DNA of 64,000 nucleotides from an uncultured Christensenellaceae bacterium (GTDB lineage Bacteria > Bacillota > Clostridia > Christensenellales > Aristaeellaceae): NCBI GenBank assembly GCA_905234985.1, contig CAJOJQ010000017.1:43191-107190 (forward strand), given 5' to 3'. The notes beneath the pieces were generated by a model that saw nothing but the letters and a program-made list of their open reading frames with translations, ran no database searches and had not been told where the DNA came from. Below, one piece after another: positions 23,282-31,711 of this stretch (the stretch's first letter is position 1; every line of letters starts with the position of its first letter). Made by a program: the position numbers and the translations under genes.

Positions 23282-24577
23282 TCAGGGGTTCGCTTTCGCG
23301 TACTGCGCCAGCATGCCGCCCAGGTCGTCCGCCATGAGCGCGACGGTTTCCTCCACGGACAAGTCGCTGTCCAGCATATCCGAAATATCGTTGATGATGC
23401 CGTAATAGAAATCGGCGGAGGGTCCGACGGTGACGCTGCGCATGGTGTCCGGGGTTTCCAGCAGCTGATCCAGGCCCACCTGATACTGAGGATGCTCCGC
23501 GATCAGGGCCTGCCAGGTTTCGCTTTCCCGGGCTTCCTTGTTGGCGGGCAGATAGCCGGTACCAGCGGCGAAATCCGCCTGCACGGAAGCGCTGGTCAGG
23601 TACTGCACGAAGATCCAGGCCGCTTCCTTGCGGGCGTCGCCGTGATCGAACATCACCAGACAGCTGCCGGACACGGTGGCGCCGGAGGCGGAAGTTTCAC
23701 TTACCTTCAAATAGGGCGCAACGCCTAACTCGAAGCGGCCGTCGATCTTGTTCATCATGTTGGCGACCTTGGAGGAAGAATCAGTCATAATCAATTGCCG
23801 TCCGGCCACAAACTCGTCCCCGGAGCCGTTTTTATTCGCCAGTGCGCCGGATGCGTACAGCGCTTTCCAGGCGGTCAGGAATTCCGCCAGCGCGCCGTTT
23901 TCAATGCAGGCCAGCTCCGTGGCGCTGCCTTCGGTGCCGTTCCGGCTGCTCACTAAATCGCTGCCCAATTGGCCCAGCCAGTTGGCTAAGGTGGGGGTGT
24001 TGGGAATGGCGGCGTACACGGTCACGCCGTTCCCGCCCAGGGAAGAGAGCGCGCCCACGTCAGCCAGGGTTTGAGGGGCGGAAAAGCCCGCCGCGTCCAG
24101 TACGGTTTTGTTGTAATAAGTCACGGTGGTGGAGGTGGCGAAGGGCAGGCCCAGCTGCACGCCCTTGAGCTGCCAGTTGGCCATGGCTGGGGCCAGCATG
24201 GAGGACAGGTCGGCTTCCGGGTGGTCGATCAGCGCCTGATCCACGGTGTAAGCCGTTTCGGCGGAAGAAAAGCTCACCTTGCCGGTAGCGTCCAATTGCA
24301 TCACGTCCGGCAGGGTATCAAACTTTTGGGTGGTGAGGATGCCGTTCATTTTTTTCACGGAATCGGCGTAAGCGCCCTGGAAAACGGCTTCCACCTGGAC
24401 GCCTTTTTCCTTGCCCACGGTTTCGTTGAAATCCTTCACGTACTTATCCACCAGCGCCCCCGCCGCTTCGGACGCGGAATGCCAGAACACGATTTTCACC
24501 GGTTCTTCCGCCAGGGCGCAGCCGGAAAGGCCCAGCAGCAGGGAGAGGATCAGGAACAGGGCAGTCAGTTTCTTCAT
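23282..24577 (-). CDS. Solute-binding lipoprotein of the FMN-riboswitch importer
   Basis: A 431-residue CUT1/UgpB-like binding protein. The signal ends at LSGC (Cys20), and the mature lobe begins with KIVFWHSASEAAGALVDKYV, as in glycerol-phosphate and sugar binders. Residues ~255-300 include the hinge-type GRQLIMTDSS. It is the third gene after the FMN riboswitch, 21 bp past the second permease. Control by FMN suggests that the ligand is riboflavin, a flavin derivative or a precursor. That would be unusual for this fold, and the ligand cannot be read from sequence. Confidence 0.87.
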   Translation of the reverse strand: MKKLTALFLILSLLLGLSGCALAEEPVKIVFWHSASEAAGALVDKYVKDFNETVGKEKGVQVEAVFQGAYADSVKKMNGILTTQKFDTLPDVMQLDATGKVSFSSAETAYTVDQALIDHPEADLSSMLAPAMANWQLKGVQLGLPFATSTTVTYYNKTVLDAAGFSAPQTLADVGALSSLGGNGVTVYAAIPNTPTLANWLGQLGSDLVSSRNGTEGSATELACIENGALAEFLTAWKALYASGALANKNGSGDEFVAGRQLIMTDSSSKVANMMNKIDGRFELGVAPYLKVSETSASGATVSGSCLVMFDHGDARKEAAWIFVQYLTSASVQADFAAGTGYLPANKEARESETWQALIAEHPQYQVGLDQLLETPDTMRSVTVGPSADFYYGIINDISDMLDSDLSVEETVALMADDLGGMLAQYAKANP

Positions 24578-24598
24578 AGTGGGTTCCTCCTTATATTT

Positions 24599-25423
24599 TT
24601 ATCCAACGATGGCTCCCCCGCTCATGGTGCGGGTGATGCTCTTTCGCAGGAAAAGGAACAGCAGCACGGCGGGGATCAAGGCCACGGCGGCCCCGGCCAG
24701 CACCGTTTCGTAATTGGTGCCCTCCAAAGTGGTGAGCATGGTGATGCCGATCTGCACGGTGCGCATTTCGTTGGTATTGGTCACCAGCAGCGGCCACAGG
24801 TAGGCGTTCCACTGCACCACGAAGGCCTGCAAAAACAGGGTCAGCAGCAGGGGCAGGCTCATGGGCGTCAGGATGAAGACGATAAAGCGAAAGTCGCCGC
24901 AGCCGTCCATCTGCGCCGCCTCCCGAAGGGGCTTGGGCGAGGAAAGAAAGTGCTGCCTGAGCATGAACATTTGGCTCGCGCCCACGAAGGACACGATGCC
25001 GATGCCAAGGTACGTGTCCAGCAGGCCCAAATGGGAAACCGTCTGGTAATTGGTGATGGTCAGGGTGTCCGGCGGCAGCATCATGGTGCCCAGCAGCAGG
25101 AAAAACAATGCTTTTTTCCCGGCGAAATCAAAGTATACAAAGGCGTAAGCGGCCAGCAGGGCAATCGCCAGCTTGATAACGGTGCTGAATACGGAAACCA
25201 CCAGCGTGTTCCAGAAATACCGCAGCATGGGCAGTTGGGTGAATACCGTTTCAAAGTTTTTGAGATAGGAAAAGCTGCGGGGAAACACCGTGGGCGGCCA
25301 GGCCACGAATTCCGCCGGGCTTTTGAAGGCTCCCATAAGGCCGTAGAACAGGGGGAACAGCACAAGGCAGCCCAGCAGGAGGCCCAAGCCCCCCAAACAC
25401 CCTTCCCGGACTTTGCTTTTCAC
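24599..25423 (-). CDS. ABC importer permease, MalG-type (FMN-riboswitch operon)
   Basis: A 274-residue permease with a VLFPLFYGLMGAFKSP first helix and the EAA loop PKPLREAAQMDGCGDFRFIV (about residue 177). The start is the GTG at 25423, overlapping the upstream stop (GTGA) and preceded by GGAAGG. The long in-frame extension upstream is a shadow of the first permease. Confidence 0.88.
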   Translation of the reverse strand: MKSKVREGCLGGLGLLLGCLVLFPLFYGLMGAFKSPAEFVAWPPTVFPRSFSYLKNFETVFTQLPMLRYFWNTLVVSVFSTVIKLAIALLAAYAFVYFDFAGKKALFFLLLGTMMLPPDTLTITNYQTVSHLGLLDTYLGIGIVSFVGASQMFMLRQHFLSSPKPLREAAQMDGCGDFRFIVFILTPMSLPLLLTLFLQAFVVQWNAYLWPLLVTNTNEMRTVQIGITMLTTLEGTNYETVLAGAAVALIPAVLLFLFLRKSITRTMSGGAIVG

Positions 25424-26301
25424 TGGTAATGCACCTTCCTTTTTTCCATCCCGAACAGCAGCAGGGAAAACAGCAGCGTCAGGGCGAAGGCCGCCATGCT
25501 CACCGCTGCGGCTAAGCTGTAATTGGAGGAAGCGTAGCCGGAGGTGTACATGAGGTAAATCAGCGTGGTGGTGGAGCGGGAGGGGCCGCCCTGGGTGAGG
25601 ATCAGGATGGGGCCGTTGGTCATCATGGCCTGGATCATGTTGGTACACACCACGTACAGCACGGTGGGGGAGATCAGGGGCAGCTGAATCTGAATCAGAG
25701 TGCGGAGCTTTCCCGCCCCGTCCAGGGCCGCGCTGCCTAACATATCGGGCGGCAGCGAACGGAAGGCGGAAAGGAACAAAAGGAAATTGAACCCGACGCC
25801 CATCCAGACCGTAAGCAGCAGGATGCCGCTCATGGCGGTATGCCGGTCCTCATACCAGCCGACATTTAAGCCAAGGGCGTAATTCAGCCAGCCCACGGAG
25901 GGATTCAGCAGCACCTTGAAAATCAGGGAAATGGAGGCCATGGAAACCACCATGGGCAGGGAAAACATGGTTTCATACACGCTGTGCATCGGGTGCGGAT
26001 TGCCGCACAGCCAGGCTAAACTCATGGTGATCACCACGGTGACCGGCACATTGATCACCATGAGCTTTACGGTGTTTTCCAGGGCGACCGCAAATTCCCG
26101 CCGGGAAAAGAGGTATTGAAAGTTTTCCAGCCCAGCAAACCCCGTGATCTCTCCCCGGAAATTCACCGTACTCACGCTTTGCAGGCAGGTTTTCAAAAAG
26201 GGATAATAAACGAAACCCACCGCGAATACCAGCATGGGCAGCAAAAACAGGTAGGGCTTCAGGGAAAACCCGCGCCTTCGGGGAGCAGCGATTCCAGACA
26301 A
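25420..26301 (-). CDS. ABC importer permease, MalF-type, directly behind the FMN riboswitch
   Basis: A 293-residue permease with the EAA loop LPPDMLGSAALDGAGKLRTL (about residue 200). I start it at the TTG at 26301. An AGGAGG (26309-26314) lies seven bases upstream, and the protein then reads LSGIAAPRRRGFSLKP before the first helix. The AGGAGG is the 3' arm of the riboswitch terminator, so termination and Shine-Dalgarno masking coincide. An ATG at 26367 would lie within the aptamer and is rejected. It is the first gene of an importer without its own ATPase. Confidence 0.85.
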   Translation of the reverse strand: MSGIAAPRRRGFSLKPYLFLLPMLVFAVGFVYYPFLKTCLQSVSTVNFRGEITGFAGLENFQYLFSRREFAVALENTVKLMVINVPVTVVITMSLAWLCGNPHPMHSVYETMFSLPMVVSMASISLIFKVLLNPSVGWLNYALGLNVGWYEDRHTAMSGILLLTVWMGVGFNFLLFLSAFRSLPPDMLGSAALDGAGKLRTLIQIQLPLISPTVLYVVCTNMIQAMMTNGPILILTQGGPSRSTTTLIYLMYTSGYASSNYSLAAAVSMAAFALTLLFSLLLFGMEKRKVHYQ

Positions 26302-26333
26302 GAAAAAACCTCCTGAAAGAGCCTTCAGGAGGG
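26302..26333 (-). terminator. Expression-platform terminator of the FMN riboswitch
   Basis: CCTCCTGAA/TTCAGGAGG stem plus six U residues, directly downstream of the aptamer. GGCTCTT in its loop is complementary to AAGAGCC at the 3' edge of aptamer helix P1, which provides a mutually exclusive antiterminator: FMN-bound P1 frees the terminator and switches the operon off. Confidence 0.88.
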
Positions 26334-26355
26334 AAAACGCACGCAAAACGCATGG

Positions 26356-26464
26356 CTCTTCTTCCATCCAGACTATACTGTCGGCTCCGGAATCTCACCG
26401 GATCGGCCTTTCGGCTCGCGGGCTTTACCGCCGGTAGGGAATCGCACCCTGCCCTGAAGAACTC
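26356..26464 (-). ncRNA. FMN riboswitch (RFN element)
   Basis: The minus strand contains the hallmark RFN segments in order: CAGGGCAGGGTG, ATTCCCTACCGGCGGTA, AAGCCCGCGAGCC, GATCCGGTGAGATTCCGGAG, GCCGACAGTATAGTCTGGAT and GGAAGAAG. P1 closes with TTCTTC/GAAGAA. The aptamer binds FMN. The terminator and an ABC permease gene follow directly instead of the usual rib genes or ribU. Confidence 0.95.
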
Positions 26465-26484
26465 TTGCTGTTCAATTCGGGTAC

Positions 26485-26513
26485 ATTATATGCCCGACGA
26501 CCGCGCCTGTCAA
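26485..26513 (-). promoter_or_regulatory. Consensus promoter of the FMN-riboswitch operon
   Basis: Minus strand: perfect TTGACA (26508-26513), 17-bp spacer, perfect TATAAT (26485-26490), ~20 bp before the aptamer. Confidence 0.88.
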
Positions 26514-26630
26514 TACCCCCCTGAAAAAAGAATGGAACCCTTTGAATTTACGTAAATATTTCAAAAATATGTAGAAAAAATGAAGAAAATGCTGTATAAT
26601 GGCGAAAGAGTCGAAAGGAGGCGAAACGCC

Positions 26631-26798
26631 GTGGCAATGCCCAATCCTTATTCACCCAACGGTCGCCGGGAGCATCGAAGGCGTTCCCGCTTTCGGATCT
26701 GGAACCGATTCGTGCTGGCGGTGGGCTACCTCGCTCTGGCTTACGGCCTGGCGCGGGGCGTGATTTATCTGCTGGTGCTGGCGAAAGATTGGCTGTGA
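26631..26798 (+). CDS. Small basic single-helix membrane protein
   Basis: A 55-residue protein. An Arg-rich N-terminus (NGRREHRRRSRFR) precedes one hydrophobic helix (about residues 29-49). I use the GTG at 26631, nine bases after AAAGGAGG. A TATAAT box lies at 26595-26600, with a poor -35. It ends six bases before the next gene's probable start and may belong to the DUF4230/ABC cluster. I do not recognise the family. Confidence 0.6.
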   Translation: MAMPNPYSPNGRREHRRRSRFRIWNRFVLAVGYLALAYGLARGVIYLLVLAKDWL

Positions 26799-26803
26799 CG
26801 CAT

Positions 26804-27436
26804 ATGAGAGAAAGAGAAGAAACAAGAAAAAAACGGCGCGTCCCCCGGCTGCTGCGGCGGCTGGGCGCGATCCTGGCGCTGGCGCTGGCCCTTACGCTGG
26901 CGAATGTGTTTTCGCCGTATTTGAAAAACTGGTTTTCCGGCCTGCTGCCCAGGGTGGACTACGACAGCGCCGCCGAGCGGCTGACCCATGAAATGGAAAA
27001 GGCCGGAGAGCTGATCGCCGTGCGTTATACGGACACCGGCGTGATGACCGGAACCATCGACGCCCTGTTCCTGGGCACGGTGAGCAGAGTATCGGCCCCG
27101 TATTTATATGAAATCGGCTTGGGGATCAAGTTAGTGGAGGTGAAGCTGACTCCGGAGGAAACGGATCTTGCCGTGACCGTGCCAAAGCCCCAGGCGCTGT
27201 ACGATCATTTTCAGGTGACGGGGGACGTGCGGAACGACGATTTCTGGGGCCTTGCCACCCAGCAGCGCTATCAGCAAATGCTGGACGAGCGGCAGGCCGC
27301 CTGCCGCCAAAGCTATTTAGACGATCCCCAATGCTTGGAAAAAGCCTGGGAAGCCTCCTGCGAGCAACTGGAAACCCTGTTCCGCCAATGGACGGGGGAA
27401 AATTTGCAGCTTCGGTTCCTGCGGGAAGGGGAATAA
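26804..27436 (+). CDS. DUF4230 family membrane-anchored protein
   Basis: A 210-residue protein with a basic N-terminus, one signal-anchor helix (about residues 20-38) and an extracytoplasmic domain. AGELIAVRYTDTGVM and VKLTPEETDLAVTVPKPQ match the DUF4230 pattern. Function unknown. The start is uncertain: TTG (26789), GTG (26795) and ATG (26804) are in frame and none has a strong Shine-Dalgarno, so coupling to the preceding small gene is likely. It lies 21 bp before the exporter ATPase. Confidence 0.72.
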   Translation: MREREETRKKRRVPRLLRRLGAILALALALTLANVFSPYLKNWFSGLLPRVDYDSAAERLTHEMEKAGELIAVRYTDTGVMTGTIDALFLGTVSRVSAPYLYEIGLGIKLVEVKLTPEETDLAVTVPKPQALYDHFQVTGDVRNDDFWGLATQQRYQQMLDERQAACRQSYLDDPQCLEKAWEASCEQLETLFRQWTGENLQLRFLREGE

Positions 27437-27457
27437 ACAAGTGAAAGGGTGGATGCA

Positions 27458-28795
27458 ATGGTAATCCTGGAATTTCTGACACAGGTGCTGCTCAACGCAA
27501 ATTTGGACGCTTTTTCGATCCCATGGAACTGCCTGACCATCGTTGGCCTGTGGGGCATTTTCCGCAAGTGCGGCGTAAAAGGCTGGTGGGCGCTGGTTCC
27601 CCTCGCCCGGGAATACAAGTTAGGCATGTGCGCCGGACGCGAGTCGGAAGGCCGTGTGCTGGCGGTTGTGGTCGGCTTGATGGATGTGGGCAACGCCGCG
27701 GCTTTATTCCTGGATCATGAAAGCTCCCTCTACCTGTTTATCGGCGCCATGGTGTTCATGCTGCTGGTGATCCAGTTTATTTATTTGATCCGCATCGAAC
27801 TGGGCCTGATCGAGGTGTTTGGCCGGAACAAGTGGTGGATCATTCCGTGGGCGCTGCTGGATAACATCGTGGCTCCCCTCTGGGGCTTCTATAAGAAGTT
27901 CCAGCCCCTGTGGACCGTGAAGGACATTCAGAGCGAAGCGTCCAATTTCTTCTCCGGCTCCAAGGCGCAGGTGCTGGATCAGGGCCTGACCGTGAACTTA
28001 GAGGAACGCACCGCTACCGAATTCTTCAAAAAGAAGTACCTGCTGCGGGACATCCATATGTACATCCAGCCCGGCCATATGGTGCTGCTGTTAGGCGGCT
28101 CCGGCGCGGGCAAAACCACCTACCTGAACGCCGTGAACGGCTACGAAAAGGCCAAGGCCGAGGTGGTACTCAACGGCACGAATATGTACAAGCATTATAA
28201 AGAAATGCAGTACGATATCGGCTTCGTGCCCCAGCTGGACCTGATGCGCGGCTCCGACAGCGTATACCGCACCCTGATCGACGCCGCCTCCCTGCGCCTG
28301 CCCAAGGACTTTTCCGCCGCCGACCGCAACGCCCGGGTAGAGGAAGTGATGAAGATTTTCGGCCTCACCCCGGTGAAGGACAATTTAGTGTCCAAGCTCT
28401 CCGGCGGCCAGCGCAAGCGCCTGTCCATCGCCATGGAATTCATCTCCAATCCCTCCCTGTTCATCCTCGACGAGCCGGACAGCGGCCTGGACGGCGTGAT
28501 GGCCCGAGAGCTGTTCCAGCAGCTGCGCCATATCGCGGACCAGGGCAAGATTATCATCGTGATCACCCATACCCCCGACCGGGTGATCGACCTGTTCGAC
28601 GATGTGATCGTGCTGGCCAAGGACGCCAAGCGCACGGGCCGTCTGGCCTACTTCGGCCCCATCGCCGAAGCGCGGGAATTCTTCGGCAAAGAAAAAATGG
28701 AAGAAATCGTCAAATCCATCAACCGCCAGGAAGAGGGCGGCGAAGGCCGGGCGGACGAATTCATCCTGAAATTCGCGGAGGTGCAGCATGGCTGA
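27458..28795 (+). CDS. ABCG-like exporter ATPase fused to an N-terminal membrane domain
   Basis: The 445-residue protein has about four hydrophobic helices in its first ~155 residues (FLTQVLLN, GWWALVPLAREYKLG, FIGAMVFMLLVIQFIY, KWWIIPWALLD), resembling DUF5684-type domains. An ATPase domain follows, with GGSGAGKTT (about residue 210), signature LSGGQRKRLSIAMEF and FILDEPDSGLD, which resembles the ABCG/White group. ATG 27458 follows GGGTGG by five bases. A GTG three codons upstream is less likely. Its end overlaps the permease start by 8 bp. Confidence 0.85.
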   Translation: MVILEFLTQVLLNANLDAFSIPWNCLTIVGLWGIFRKCGVKGWWALVPLAREYKLGMCAGRESEGRVLAVVVGLMDVGNAAALFLDHESSLYLFIGAMVFMLLVIQFIYLIRIELGLIEVFGRNKWWIIPWALLDNIVAPLWGFYKKFQPLWTVKDIQSEASNFFSGSKAQVLDQGLTVNLEERTATEFFKKKYLLRDIHMYIQPGHMVLLLGGSGAGKTTYLNAVNGYEKAKAEVVLNGTNMYKHYKEMQYDIGFVPQLDLMRGSDSVYRTLIDAASLRLPKDFSAADRNARVEEVMKIFGLTPVKDNLVSKLSGGQRKRLSIAMEFISNPSLFILDEPDSGLDGVMARELFQQLRHIADQGKIIIVITHTPDRVIDLFDDVIVLAKDAKRTGRLAYFGPIAEAREFFGKEKMEEIVKSINRQEEGGEGRADEFILKFAEVQHG

Positions 28796-30260
28796 GCTGA
28801 ACGTAAAGAAAACCAGGCGCGTGAGAAAGATCCGCCATCGCGGCCGGGGCAGCCAGGTGCCCATTTATTTAGGCAAGCAGCTTCGCTTCTTCGTGAACCA
28901 GAGCGACTGGAAGGTGCTGCCTATGGCGGCTATCATCGCCGCCCTGGTGAGTATGGTGATCCGCAAGGACTTTTTTCTCACCATGGAGGGCAATTTGAAG
29001 GGCGCCTTCGCCCTCACCTGCGTGGGCATTTGGAACGGCTGCTTCAACTCCATCCAGTCCATCTGCCGCGAGCGGCCCATCATCAAGCGGGAACACCGCT
29101 CCGGCATGCATATATCGTCCTATATCGTGGCCCACATGATCTATCAGTTCGCCCTTTGCGCCGCCCAGACGGGCCTGAGCATGTACGTGCTGAAAATGAT
29201 GGGCATCAAGTTTCCGGAAACCGGCTTCATTACGTCCTGGATGATCGTGGATTTGGGCATTACCGTGCTGCTCATTTCTTATGCCGCCGATATGATGAGT
29301 CTGCTCATTTCCAGCGTCAGCCACACCACCACCGGGGCCATGACGGTGATGCCCTTCGTGCTGATCTTCCAGCTGGTGTTCTCCGGCGGCCTGCTGCCCC
29401 TGCCCGACTGGACCAAGCCCCTGTCCAATTTCACCATCTCCAATTACGGCATCAAGGCCATCGCCTCCCAGAGCGGCTACAACGAAGCGCCTATGGTAAC
29501 GGCCTGGAAGACCGTGGACAAAATGCGGAACAACGAACTCGGCGGCACCGTGACCCTGGGCCAGATCATGGATCTGCTGGACAGCGAAGCGGTGGAAAAG
29601 CGCCGGGATATGGAAGTGATGAAGTCCTTCACCGTGGGCGAAGTGGCGGATATCCTAAGCCACGCCGAAGAAATGCTGCATCTGCGGGAAAAGGAGCTGA
29701 CCCATCCCGTTTCCGTGGGCCAATTGATCGACATCATCTTAACGGAGAACGCTTTCCAGGAGGCGCGCGATCTGGTGATCCTTCCCGCAACGGAAGAAAC
29801 AGCCGCCGTAACGGTGGGGTACGTGCTGAATGCGGTGAAAACCGACGAAAGCACCCAGGCGCTGCTGACCAAGGAAATCGGAACCACCATCACCCTGGGC
29901 CAGGTGCTGGACGCCCTGCACGCCGGGGAGCTGGCGGAAAAATATCAGGATCAGCAGTTGAACGAGCCTGTCACCCTGGGTCAGATCGTGGATTTCCTGA
30001 AAAATAACGCCATCCTGCAAAGCCAGCGGGATCGGGAATTTACCTTCAAAACCTCCGTCGGCGACCTGCTGGAGCTGTTCGGCGAGGAAAACGTGAAGCA
30101 GCTCATTCAGGAAAAGACCGCCGCCGCCAGCCACAACGTCGATTATGAACGAACGGTGGAAAACGTGGTGGAAAACTGGATCATGCTGTTCTTCTTCGTG
30201 CTGGTCTTCGCGTCGCTGGCTACCATTATCCTGGAATTCATTGATAAGGACAAACGGTAA
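28788..30260 (+). CDS. ABC-2/ABCG-type permease with a seven-repeat insertion domain
   Basis: A 490-residue membrane partner of the preceding ATPase. Transmembrane helices fall at about residues 45-58, 70-88, 108-135, 150-175 and 182-205, and a last one at 463-484. Residues ~250-435, between the last two helices, hold seven variants of a short motif, e.g. GTVTLGQIMDLLD, KSFTVGEVADILS, HPVSVGQLIDIIL, AAVTVGYVLNAVK, TTITLGQVLDALH, EPVTLGQIVDFLK and FKTSVGDLLELFG. The spacing is ~25-35 residues. By topology the domain is extracytoplasmic. I know no such repeat in ABC permeases. Confidence 0.82.
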   Translation: MAELNVKKTRRVRKIRHRGRGSQVPIYLGKQLRFFVNQSDWKVLPMAAIIAALVSMVIRKDFFLTMEGNLKGAFALTCVGIWNGCFNSIQSICRERPIIKREHRSGMHISSYIVAHMIYQFALCAAQTGLSMYVLKMMGIKFPETGFITSWMIVDLGITVLLISYAADMMSLLISSVSHTTTGAMTVMPFVLIFQLVFSGGLLPLPDWTKPLSNFTISNYGIKAIASQSGYNEAPMVTAWKTVDKMRNNELGGTVTLGQIMDLLDSEAVEKRRDMEVMKSFTVGEVADILSHAEEMLHLREKELTHPVSVGQLIDIILTENAFQEARDLVILPATEETAAVTVGYVLNAVKTDESTQALLTKEIGTTITLGQVLDALHAGELAEKYQDQQLNEPVTLGQIVDFLKNNAILQSQRDREFTFKTSVGDLLELFGEENVKQLIQEKTAAASHNVDYERTVENVVENWIMLFFFVLVFASLATIILEFIDKDKR

Positions 30261-30269
30261 AGCAAAAGA

Positions 30270-30316
30270 AGGACGCTGCCATGGAAACTCGTTGATCCGT
30301 GGCAGCGCCTTTTTGC
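30270..30316 (+). terminator. Intrinsic terminator after the ABCG-like exporter
   Basis: GACGCTGCCA/TGGCAGCGCC stem followed by TTTTT, just past the permease stop at 30260. Confidence 0.85.
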
Positions 30317-30323
30317 GTACATA

Positions 30324-30419
30324 GAGAGTGCAGAGTTCAAATTTATATAGTTGATACATTCGGATGCCAAAATGAACAGACCATATTATCTGAACTCTGA
30401 ACTCTCCACTCTGAACTCT
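30324..30419. repeat. Heptamer inverted-repeat element D
   Basis: A short left arm (30324-30339, about two units of the GAGAGTG/CAGAGTT type), then AAATTTATATAGTT. The right arm (30391-30419) has four units of the TGAACTC type. It lies between two convergent genes, 12 bp from the amidohydrolase stop. Confidence 0.75.
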
Positions 30420-30431
30420 AATTCTTTATCG

Positions 30432-31571
30432 TCATTCCACTTTTTTTCCGTCGATATAGACCGCCTGAATGGCTGGGTCGGTATCGAAGGGAGAACCGGC
30501 GCACAGCACAAGGTCCGCGTCCTTGCCCACCTCGATGGAACCCACCCGATCCTCGATGCCCGCGTGCCGTGCCGGGTTGATGGTGATGGCCTGGAGGGCG
30601 GCGAAGGGATCCATCCCATGCTTGATCGCCAGGCCCGCGCACAGGGGCAGGTATTCCTGGGGGATCACCGGCGCGTCGGTGATGATAGACACTGAAATGC
30701 CCGCCTTTGCCAAAATGCCCGGCGTATCGAAGGTTTTGTTTCGCAGCTCGAATTTGCTGGCGTTGGTGAGGGAGGGGCCAACGGCGCAGGGAACGTTCTC
30801 CTTTGCCAGCTCGTCGGCGATCAGGTGGCCTTCGGTCACATGCTCCAGGGTGATTTTCACGTTCAGCTCTTTGGCGATCCGCAGGGCGGTGAAAATGTCC
30901 TCTGCGGCGTGGGCGTGGGCCTTCAGGGGGATTTCCCGCTTAAGAACCGGGATCAGGGCCTCCATTTTCAGGTCGAAGGCGGGTTTTTTGCCGATCTCGT
31001 CCCCCGCCGCTTCCTTCTTTTCAAGGTATTCCTTCGCTTTGTACAGGGTTTCCCGCAGCAGGGCGGCGGTGGTCATGCGGGTGGATACGCCCTTTTCCCG
31101 GTAGCAGCGCTTGGGATTCTCGCCGAAGGCGCACTTCATGGCGGCGGCTTCCTTTACCAGCATGTTTTCCACCCGTTTGCCCACAGTTTTCACCGCGCAG
31201 AAGGTGCCGCCTAATACGTTGGCGCTGCCGGGGCCGGTGCATACGCAGGTCACGCCGCCCAAGGCCGCGTCCCGCATGCAGGGCTGCATGGGCTTGAAGC
31301 CGTCCATGCCCCGCATCTGGGGAGAAACGGGGTCGTTCATTTCATTGTAGTCCCAGCCTTCGTAGCCCACGCCGTCGCTGTCCAGGCCCAGGTGGCTGTG
31401 GGCGTCCACAAAGCCGGGGTAAACGTCCAGCCCGGAAGCGTCCACGGTTTCTTCGTTTCCGGCGGGCAGGTTTTGGCCGATGGCGGCGATTTTGCCGTCC
31501 CGGATCAGGATATCCGCCTCATAAGGCGTTTCATGGATCGCGTCGTGAACGCGGCCGTTTTGAATCAGCAT
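30432..31571 (-). CDS. Metal-dependent amidohydrolase (imidazolonepropionase/dihydroorotase-like)
   Basis: The 379-residue TIM-barrel hydrolase has VDAHSHLG (about residue 58), the ligand-bearing AHAHAAEDI and ITLEHVTEGH segments, a late Asp in SIITDAP, and the C-terminal GKDADLVLCAG of the composite beta domain. The substrate is unknown. There is no signal peptide, so it is cytoplasmic. ATG 31571 follows AAGGAG by nine bases. A minus-strand TATAAT-like box lies ~25 bp upstream. It is monocistronic. Confidence 0.88.
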   Translation of the reverse strand: MLIQNGRVHDAIHETPYEADILIRDGKIAAIGQNLPAGNEETVDASGLDVYPGFVDAHSHLGLDSDGVGYEGWDYNEMNDPVSPQMRGMDGFKPMQPCMRDAALGGVTCVCTGPGSANVLGGTFCAVKTVGKRVENMLVKEAAAMKCAFGENPKRCYREKGVSTRMTTAALLRETLYKAKEYLEKKEAAGDEIGKKPAFDLKMEALIPVLKREIPLKAHAHAAEDIFTALRIAKELNVKITLEHVTEGHLIADELAKENVPCAVGPSLTNASKFELRNKTFDTPGILAKAGISVSIITDAPVIPQEYLPLCAGLAIKHGMDPFAALQAITINPARHAGIEDRVGSIEVGKDADLVLCAGSPFDTDPAIQAVYIDGKKVE

Positions 31572-31640
31572 GGGCTGTCGCTCCTTTTTCGTCATGATGC
31601 GATTGATTATACCACGGCGAAGGCCGGAAGTAAAACAAAA

Positions 31641-31669
31641 TTGCGTTTGGAAGAAGAATATGTTATAAT
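31641..31669 (+). promoter_or_regulatory. Promoter of the LCP lipoprotein-pfkB operon
   Basis: TTGCGT (31641-31646), 17-bp spacer, TATAAT (31664-31669), ~40 bp before the ATG. Confidence 0.75.
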
Positions 31670-31711
31670 TCGTTATAGAAGTATATCATTTTTGTGAACG
31701 GGAGGAAGCGC

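Noticed and set aside
24071..25429. 452-residue plus-strand reading frame
   Set aside because: Antisense to the binding protein and permease genes of the FMN-controlled importer; no supporting signals.
26302..26367. N-terminal extension of the first FMN-operon permease to the ATG at 26367
   Set aside because: It would translate part of the FMN aptamer and the terminator, and no ribosome site precedes it.
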